From Nonomuraea sp. NEAU-A123 (GTDB lineage Bacteria; Actinomycetota; Actinomycetes; Streptosporangiales; Streptosporangiaceae), in NCBI RefSeq assembly GCF_018603905.1, contig NZ_JAHFZZ010000014.1:236740-300739 (forward strand): a stretch of 64,000 bases of DNA, given 5' to 3'. Shown piece after piece: positions 26,960-32,960 of the stretch. Numbering within the stretch: position 1 is the first letter of the stretch; each line of letters starts with the position of its first letter. Made by a program: the position numbers and the translations under genes. The notes under the pieces are model-generated. The model saw only the letters and a list, made by a program, of their open reading frames with translations. It ran no database searches and had not been told where the DNA came from.

Positions 26960-27036
26960 TATCGGATGACAATTGGGTTTCGCGGATATCAACAGAGACC
27001 TTGACAGCAGTGAAAGGCGCGCGCACGCTCATCTGA

Positions 27037-27048
27037 GAGAGCGCTCTC
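27037..27048. promoter_or_regulatory. Palindromic operator GAGAGCGCTCTC, site 2
   Basis: Perfect palindrome, extended to AGAGAGCGCTCTCT, ending 33 bases before the GH16 start. A TTGACA -35-like element lies at 27001-27006, so binding here would cover the promoter. Sites 1 and 2 are 89 bases apart, compatible with looping. Confidence 0.78.
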
Positions 27049-27081
27049 TGAATCACTTCCTCCACTTTTGACGGAGACTTC

Positions 27082-28806
27082 GTGAGCCCACCCCTCAGCG
27101 CAAGTCTGCGACGCCTCGGGACACTCGTCGCCCTCATGATCACGCTGTCGCTGACGGCGGTCCTGCCCGCGACCGCAGCCGCGGACCCGCTCCTGTCCCA
27201 GGGCAAGACCACCACCGCATCCTCCACCGAGAACGTGGCCTTCCCCGCCTCGGCGGCCGTCGACGGCGACTCCGGCACCCGCTGGTCCAGCGCCTTCTCC
27301 GACCCCCAGTGGATCCAGGTCGACCTCGGCGCCACCGCGTCCATCAGCCAGGTGCAGCTGAGCTGGGAGGCCGCGTACGCCACCGCCTTCCAGGTGCAGG
27401 TGTCGGCCGACGGCACGTCCTGGACCACCGTCCACTCCACGACCACCGGCACCGGCGGCGACCAGACGCTGAACGTGTCGGGCAGCGGCCGGTACGTCCG
27501 CGTCTACGGCACCCAGCGCGCCACCCAGTACGGTTACAGCCTCTGGGAGTTCAAGGTCTACGGGACCGGAGGCGGCTCGGGCGGCGGCGAGAGGCTGCTG
27601 TCGTACAACAAGCCCGGCGTGGCCTCCAGCTACCAGAGCGACGGCAACTGCTGGGAGTGCACCCCCGCCAGGGCGTTCGACCTCGACCCCGCCAGCAGGT
27701 GGGCCACCAGCTCCACCACCGGCTGGGTCGACCCCGGCTGGATCTACGTGGACTTGGGAGCGACGGCGCAGCTCAGCAGGGTCGTCCTGCAGTGGGACCC
27801 GGCCTACGCCACGTCGTACCAGATCCAGGTGTCGCCCGACGCGAACACCTGGACGACCATTTACAGCACCACCACCGCCACCGGCTTCAAGCAGACGCTG
27901 AACGTCAGCGGTTCGGGCCGGTACGTCCGGATGTACGGCACGAAGCGGGCCGGCGCCTACGGCTACAGCCTGTGGGAGTTCCAGGTGTACGGCACTGGCG
28001 GCAACCCCGTCGATCCGCCCGCCCCGCCGAAGGATCCGGCCAACCCGCCGGCCCTGGTGTGGAGCGACGAGTTCAACGGCTCGGCCGGCAGCAAGCCCGA
28101 CGCCGCCAAGTGGCGCGCGGACCCGGGCACCGGGCCGAACAACGAGCTGGAGTACTACACCAACCACGACAACGCCTCCATGGACGGCCAGGGACACCTG
28201 GTCATGGAGGCGCGCAAGCAGGCCACGCCGGGCACGACCTGCCCGACGGACCCGCTGACCGGCAGCGGCACCTGCCAGTACACCTCGGCCAGGATGAACA
28301 CCGGCACGAAGTTCCACTTCACGTACGGCCGGGTCGAGGCCAGGATCAAGGTGCCCAAGGGCAACGGGTTCTGGCCGGCGTTCTGGATGATGGGGGCCGA
28401 CTTCCTGACCGGGCGGCCGTGGCCGTACAACGGCGAGGTCGACATCATGGAGATCCTCGGCAAGGACGTCAAGACGTCCTACTCGACCGTGCACGCGCCC
28501 GCTTACAACGGCGGCGGAGGCATCGGCTCGCCGTACACCCTGCCGAACGGCGCGGACTTCTCCGACGACTTCCACGTCTGGGTCGCGAACTGGGACAGCA
28601 AGGGCATCGTGTACACGCTCGACGGCAGGACGGTGTTCACGCTGAGCAAGGACCAGGTGGAGCAGACGCGCGGCCCGTGGATCTTCGACCACCCGTTCTA
28701 CCTCATCCTCAACCTGGCGATCGGCGGTGACTGGCCGGGACCGCCCGACGCCGCCACCCCGTTCCCCTCCCGCATGCTCGTCGACTACGTGAGGGTCTAC
28801 CAATGA
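27082..28806 (+). CDS. Secreted GH16 endo-beta-1,3-glucanase with two F5/8C carbohydrate-binding domains
   Basis: This 574-residue protein uses GTG 27082 behind ACGGAGA. A signal (to TAAADP) is followed by two discoidin/F5/8C modules (about residues 35-165 and 175-305, each ending in YSLWEF-VYG) and a GH16 catalytic domain (315-574). The active site NGEVDIMEILG, near residues 450-460, has the ExDxxE pattern of retaining laminarinases. GH16 members with this motif hydrolyse beta-1,3- or mixed beta-glucans. Its stop overlaps the following DUF1996 gene by four bases, so they form an operon under the GAGAGCGCTCTC operators. Confidence 0.92.
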   Translation: MSPPLSASLRRLGTLVALMITLSLTAVLPATAAADPLLSQGKTTTASSTENVAFPASAAVDGDSGTRWSSAFSDPQWIQVDLGATASISQVQLSWEAAYATAFQVQVSADGTSWTTVHSTTTGTGGDQTLNVSGSGRYVRVYGTQRATQYGYSLWEFKVYGTGGGSGGGERLLSYNKPGVASSYQSDGNCWECTPARAFDLDPASRWATSSTTGWVDPGWIYVDLGATAQLSRVVLQWDPAYATSYQIQVSPDANTWTTIYSTTTATGFKQTLNVSGSGRYVRMYGTKRAGAYGYSLWEFQVYGTGGNPVDPPAPPKDPANPPALVWSDEFNGSAGSKPDAAKWRADPGTGPNNELEYYTNHDNASMDGQGHLVMEARKQATPGTTCPTDPLTGSGTCQYTSARMNTGTKFHFTYGRVEARIKVPKGNGFWPAFWMMGADFLTGRPWPYNGEVDIMEILGKDVKTSYSTVHAPAYNGGGGIGSPYTLPNGADFSDDFHVWVANWDSKGIVYTLDGRTVFTLSKDQVEQTRGPWIFDHPFYLILNLAIGGDWPGPPDAATPFPSRMLVDYVRVYQ

Positions 28807-29651
28807 CAAACAGGAAAACGACACTGCTCGCGCTGTTATCCCTGCTGATCGGCATGGTTGTCATCGCGCCCCGCCCAGCGGACGCCAGGGTCATCCGGGT
28901 GGCGGAGTTCCTCGCGGACTGCCCGTTCAGCCACCGGCTGCCGGACGACCCGATCGTCTTCCCGGGGCTGCCCGGCGCCTCGCACATGCACAGCTTCTTC
29001 GGCAGTCGCGTCACGAACGCCTACACACAGCTGTCCGACCTGCAGAACGGCGCCACGAACTGCAACCCGGCCGTCGACAAGTCCTCGTACTGGGTGCCGA
29101 CCCTCTACCGGGACGGCGCTGCGGTCGAGCCGGCCATCGTCACCTTCTACTACCTGGGCGAAGGGGTGCGTGACGACATCATCGCCACGACCCAGGCGAC
29201 GCCGCTGGGGCTGCGGATCGTGGCGGGCAACGCCAAGGCGACCGGCCCGGACGGCTCGTCGATCGCCCGGTGGTCGTGCCTGCACGCCGGGGAGGTGCCT
29301 CCGTCCAAGGACTTCGTGAACTGCCCGTCGGGGACGATGCTGGAGTCGTACCTGGACTTCCCGCAGTGCTGGAACGGGCGTGACCTGGACTCGGCCGACC
29401 ACAAGAGCCACATGGCCTATCCGGTGGCCGGAGCCTGTCCCAGCACGCATCCCGTGCCCGTGCCGAAGCTGCGGCAGGTGATCCGCTACCCGGTGAGCGG
29501 CGACCCGTCGCACTTCCGGCTGGCGTCGGGAGGCGGGTTCACGATGCACGGCGACTTCTTCAACGCCTGGCCGACCGCGGAGATGGAGCGCCGGGTGCGT
29601 GACTGCATCCGTCCGATCGTCAAGTGCGGCGCCGACGGGCGCCCGTCGTAG
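28803..29651 (+). CDS. Secreted DUF1996 protein
   Basis: This 282-residue exported protein has a signal to ADARVIR. The body is a DUF1996 domain: FLADCPFSHRLPDDPIVFPG, GASHMHSFFGSRVTNAYT, CNPAVDKSSYWVPTLY, DSADHKSHMAYP. DUF1996 proteins are common in fungi and actinobacteria, often beside glucanases or lectin modules; their biochemical role is not established. The His-rich GASHMHSFFG and the conserved Cys pairs suggest a metal-binding secreted enzyme, but this is inference. The start overlaps the GH16 stop (ATGA). A second, longer DUF1996 protein is encoded at 31390-32724. Confidence 0.85.
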   Translation: MTNRKTTLLALLSLLIGMVVIAPRPADARVIRVAEFLADCPFSHRLPDDPIVFPGLPGASHMHSFFGSRVTNAYTQLSDLQNGATNCNPAVDKSSYWVPTLYRDGAAVEPAIVTFYYLGEGVRDDIIATTQATPLGLRIVAGNAKATGPDGSSIARWSCLHAGEVPPSKDFVNCPSGTMLESYLDFPQCWNGRDLDSADHKSHMAYPVAGACPSTHPVPVPKLRQVIRYPVSGDPSHFRLASGGGFTMHGDFFNAWPTAEMERRVRDCIRPIVKCGADGRPS

Positions 29652-29714
29652 GTGAGGCATCCGCTGCCCGGGCGGGCCTTCCGGTCCGCCCGGGCCCGAT
29701 CAGGGGGGACGCCG

Positions 29715-30239
29715 GTGGTACGGGTCTTCGTGTTCCTGCTGCTGTCCGTCCTGCTGCTCGGCTGCTCCCCGGCTCCGGAGCAGCCCAAGAAGGAGTTCAA
29801 CGCCACCGACGTGGCCTGGCTGCAACTCGCCGACGCCTTGCACACCCGCGCGCTGCCGCTGCTCGGGCTCGTTCGCGGGCGCTCCGGCAGCCGCACGCTC
29901 GCAGACCTGGCCGCCCGGCTCGGCAGAAAGCACGAGAACGAACGTGCCCGGCTGCGCGCCCTGCTCGCCCGGGCGCGCGTCACCGGCGAGAACCCGCACG
30001 TCCAGCACGACATGCCGGGCATGCCCACGGCCGACGACCTCCGTACGCTTACCGGCCTGCGGGACGACGCCTTCGACCGGCGGTTCGTCGCGTTGTTCCG
30101 GGCGTATCTGGACCAGCTCGTGCTGGTGGCCAAGGGCGAGCAGAGCTCGGGTAGCGCGCCCGAGGTACGCGAACTGGCGGCCGCGTTGGAGCGCGACCAC
30201 ACTGCCGACCTCGCCGGGCTGGAAAGGGCCGGCGGCTGA
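29715..30239 (+). CDS. DUF305-type lipoprotein
   Basis: This 174-residue protein has a lipobox LLLGCS after a hydrophobic segment. The helical body contains pairs typical of DUF305 (NATDVAWLQLADALHTRAL, HDMPGMPTADDLRTLTGL, LERDHTADLAGLE). DUF305 proteins are ferritin-like-fold exported proteins of unclear role. GTG 29715 is preferred over an in-frame GTG at 29652 because AGGGGGGAC precedes it and the hydrophobic segment then starts immediately. It is convergent with the LacI gene, with a 39-base gap. Confidence 0.75.
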   Translation: MVRVFVFLLLSVLLLGCSPAPEQPKKEFNATDVAWLQLADALHTRALPLLGLVRGRSGSRTLADLAARLGRKHENERARLRALLARARVTGENPHVQHDMPGMPTADDLRTLTGLRDDAFDRRFVALFRAYLDQLVLVAKGEQSSGSAPEVRELAAALERDHTADLAGLERAGG

Positions 30240-30278
30240 TCCTCTCGACCCACCGTTCCGGAGGACCGGGGACGTTGG

Positions 30279-31304
30279 TCAGGCGGAGGCGCGCAGGATC
30301 AGGGCAGGCTCGAAGATGACGGAGGTTGCCGCGCGCCCCGGCTCTTCGATGTGTTCAAGCAGGAGACGCCCCATTTCGGCGGCCATGTCCTCGACCGGGT
30401 GCCGGATCGTCGTGAGCAGCGGGCGGCAGGCGGTGGCGGCGCTGCTGTCGTCGAAGCCGATCACGGCCACGTCGTCGGGCACGCGGCGGTCGTGGTGGCG
30501 CAGTGTGTGCAGCGCGCCCTGAGCCATCAGGTCGTTGGCGACGAACACGCCGTCCAGATCGGGCTGTACGGCGAGCAGGCGCTCCATGGCCTGCTCGCCA
30601 CTGTCATAGGTGAAGCCACCCTCGGCGTAGGGGACGAAGGCGTGCCCGTGGCGAGCCATCGCATCCTGGAACCCGGCCAGGCGTGCCCGAGCGGCGGGCA
30701 CGTCGAGGGGGCCGCAGACGGTGGCGATGCGGCGGCGGCCCAGAGCGACGAGGCGGTCGGCGGCCAGCGCGGCGCCCGCCCGGTGGTCGACGTCCACGTA
30801 GCTGATCGGGAGCGGGCGGGCCGGGCGGGCGAACAGCACCGTCGGCACACCCGTCTCAACCAGTTGTGCCGGCAGGGGGTCGGCGGAGTGCGTGGAGACC
30901 AGCAACGCCCCGTCGGCGTCACCTTGGCGCAGGTAGGAAAGGACCTGCGCTTGGCTGTCGGCGGTCTCGGCGAACATCAGCACCGGGTGGATGCCGCGCG
31001 GACGCAGGAAACTGACGATGCCGCTGACAACGCGGCCGAAGAACGGATCGGTGAGGATCGGGCTGGGCGAGGAGTCGTCGCCCACGCCGGACAACACCAG
31101 GGCAACCGTGTCGGTGCGCCTGGTGACCAGCGATCGGGCGGCGCGGTTGGGCACGTAGCCCGTGGTGGCGATGGCCTGGCGCACCGTCGCCTGGATGGCG
31201 GGATCGACGTTGCGAATGCCGTTGATCACCCGGGAGACGGTGGCACGGGAGACCCCGGCCACTCGCGCCACGTCCTCCAGAGTCGGAGATCCCGCTTGTT
31301 TCAC
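30279..31304 (-). CDS. LacI-family regulator, likely repressor of the glucan locus
   Basis: This 341-residue protein has an N-terminal helix-turn-helix and hinge (TLEDVARVAGVSRATVSRVI, TTGYVPNRAARSLV) and a complete periplasmic-binding-like sensor domain (DGVFVANDLMAQGAL, VAVIGFDDSSAAT). It starts with GTG. A perfect GAGAGCGCTCTC palindrome lies 25 bases upstream of its start and four more sit before the GH16, DUF1996 and GH-A genes around it, so it very likely represses itself and the surrounding glucanase genes until a glucan oligosaccharide binds. Confidence 0.9.
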   Translation of the reverse strand: MKQAGSPTLEDVARVAGVSRATVSRVINGIRNVDPAIQATVRQAIATTGYVPNRAARSLVTRRTDTVALVLSGVGDDSSPSPILTDPFFGRVVSGIVSFLRPRGIHPVLMFAETADSQAQVLSYLRQGDADGALLVSTHSADPLPAQLVETGVPTVLFARPARPLPISYVDVDHRAGAALAADRLVALGRRRIATVCGPLDVPAARARLAGFQDAMARHGHAFVPYAEGGFTYDSGEQAMERLLAVQPDLDGVFVANDLMAQGALHTLRHHDRRVPDDVAVIGFDDSSAATACRPLLTTIRHPVEDMAAEMGRLLLEHIEEPGRAATSVIFEPALILRASA

Positions 31305-31328
31305 CAGCTTTTTATAACACGCGCAACG

Positions 31329-31340
31329 GAGAGCGCTCTC
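31329..31340. promoter_or_regulatory. Palindromic operator GAGAGCGCTCTC, site 3
   Basis: Perfect palindrome in the 85-base gap between the F5/8C-DUF1996 gene and the LacI gene, both on the minus strand. It suggests autoregulation of the LacI gene. Confidence 0.78.
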
Positions 31341-31389
31341 CTACCTGTATAAGACTGTTACGACGGCGGCCGGCGGCCTTCGGAGATCA

Positions 31390-32724
31390 TCAAGGCAGCT
31401 CGTAGTCCTCGGTCAAGGCCGCGCCCCGGTGCGGCTTGTAGAGGTCGTAACCGCGCGCGTTGCACTGCAGCCCGCCGTTGATGCAGTGGGTGACCAGCGC
31501 GTCGAGGATGCGCGGGTCGTCCCAGGCGTTGAAGAAGTCGTAGTGCCAGGAATAACCACGACCACTGGCCAGGCGCGCCTGCGACAGGTCCCCGCTCGCC
31601 GGAAAGGCGATTTTGAACTCCAGCATCGGCACCGCGACCGGGTGGCTCGAGGGACAGTAGCCGCCGACCGGGTAGGCCATGTGGCTCTTGTGGTTGGGAC
31701 TGTCGAGGTTGACCCCGTCCCAGCAGCTCGGCGCCTGGAAGCGCACGTTGACCTGGCTGCCGGGCGCGCAGTAGGCGGGGATGTCCCAGCTCTTGGACAG
31801 GTCTCCGCACTCGAAGCCCTCGACGGCGCCCGGGTGGTTGCGGAACTCCTCCTGAGTGGAGGCCGGGCTGCCGACGACGAAGCGCAGCCCTTGCGGGAAG
31901 GGCTGCACCCGCCAGTACTCCAGGATGCCGGACTTGTAGTAGATCACCTGGTTGCCGGTGGGTTCGATGAGCTGGTTGCCCACGTAGAAGCTGGGGAACC
32001 AGTACGCGGACTTGTCGTGGTGGTTGGTGCACGAGGTGCCGCCGGCCAGCAGCGACGAGGAGGTGCTGTGGGCGTTGGTGGTGGTGTTGCCGACAAAGGT
32101 GTGCATATGGGACGCGCCGGGCAGCCCGGGGTAGACGATCGGGTCGTCGGGCCGGTCGGCGGTGAGCGAGCAGTTGGCCTGGAACTCGTGGTGGGTGACC
32201 TCGTCGGTGAAGGTGGGCTTGGGTCGGGGTGTGGACTCGCTGCCGCCGGCGCCGTACACCTGGAACTCCCAGAGGGAGTAGCCGTAGCCGTTGCCGCGGG
32301 CGGTGCCGTACATCCGGACGTAGCGGGCGGTGCCGTTGACGGTGTGGGTGTCGATGCCGCCGTCGCCGCCGGTGATCGTCTTCAGATCGGTCCAGGTGCT
32401 GCCGTCGAGGGAGCCCTGGAGCTTGTAGTCGCGACCGTAGGCGCTCTCCCACGACAGCACGACCTTGGTCAACACCGCTGGAGCGCCCAGGTCGACCTGA
32501 ATCCACTGGGGGTCGGCCCAGGCGCTCGACCACCTGGTGCCGGGGTCTCCATCGAAGGCGGCTCCAGCCACGTTGGCGCCGCCCTCCGATGAGGACGCCG
32601 AGGCGGGCCTGCCCAGGGACAGCACGGTCTCGGCCGCGGCGGGCAGGACCACGGCCAGGCCGGTGGCCACCACCGCGCAGACGATGGCGGCGACTAACGC
32701 GAGTCTTCTTCGGAACGCGGGCAT
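31390..32724 (-). CDS. Secreted F5/8C-DUF1996 protein
   Basis: This 444-residue exported protein has a signal (LVAAIVCAVVATGLAVVLPA), an F5/8C carbohydrate-binding module (residues 35-160, ending in YGYSLWEFQVYG) and a DUF1996 domain (about 175-444: HHEFQANCSLTADRPDDP, GASHMHTFVGN, SPNHKSHMAYPVGG). It is the same family as the product of 28803-29651 but with an added sugar-binding domain, which points to action on a polysaccharide. GAGGAGAG precedes ATG 32724, and an operator palindrome lies 32 bases upstream. Confidence 0.88.
   Translation of the reverse strand: MPAFRRRLALVAAIVCAVVATGLAVVLPAAAETVLSLGRPASASSSEGGANVAGAAFDGDPGTRWSSAWADPQWIQVDLGAPAVLTKVVLSWESAYGRDYKLQGSLDGSTWTDLKTITGGDGGIDTHTVNGTARYVRMYGTARGNGYGYSLWEFQVYGAGGSESTPRPKPTFTDEVTHHEFQANCSLTADRPDDPIVYPGLPGASHMHTFVGNTTTNAHSTSSSLLAGGTSCTNHHDKSAYWFPSFYVGNQLIEPTGNQVIYYKSGILEYWRVQPFPQGLRFVVGSPASTQEEFRNHPGAVEGFECGDLSKSWDIPAYCAPGSQVNVRFQAPSCWDGVNLDSPNHKSHMAYPVGGYCPSSHPVAVPMLEFKIAFPASGDLSQARLASGRGYSWHYDFFNAWDDPRILDALVTHCINGGLQCNARGYDLYKPHRGAALTEDYELP
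32247..32548 (-). repeat. F5/8C-encoding inverted repeat, left arm
   Basis: The minus-strand sequence of this roughly 300-base stretch is almost identical to the plus-strand sequence at about 33146-33430 in the divergent gene. The main difference is a 12-base segment absent from the other copy. The two arms face each other across the promoter region. Confidence 0.8.
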
Positions 32725-32755
32725 GGTGTCTCTCCTCGGGCGGATGACCAGAAGG

Positions 32756-32767
32756 GAGAGCGCTCTC
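32756..32767. promoter_or_regulatory. Palindromic operator GAGAGCGCTCTC, site 4
   Basis: Perfect palindrome, extended to GGAGAGCGCTCTCTCC, 32 bases upstream of the minus-strand F5/8C-DUF1996 start codon. Confidence 0.78.
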
Positions 32768-32910
32768 TCCGAGAGTGGACGCCTATTCGACGGTTTGTCA
32801 AGGCGGTGTGAAACCGCACGCTCTCATTACACCTCTATGACCTGGACATTTCAGTCCTGCAAAAATTTGGGCCTTGACGAAGCCTCGATCAGGAGGGAGT
32901 CTCCGGCTCG

Positions 32911-32922
32911 GAGAGCGCTCTC
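32911..32922. promoter_or_regulatory. Palindromic operator GAGAGCGCTCTC, site 5
   Basis: Perfect palindrome, extended to GGAGAGCGCTCTCC, 38 bases upstream of the plus-strand GTG 32961. With site 4 it brackets the divergent promoter region. Confidence 0.78.
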
Positions 32923-32960
32923 CTACGTTGGCACCCCCCACCCTTGAGGAGAGAGCGAAC

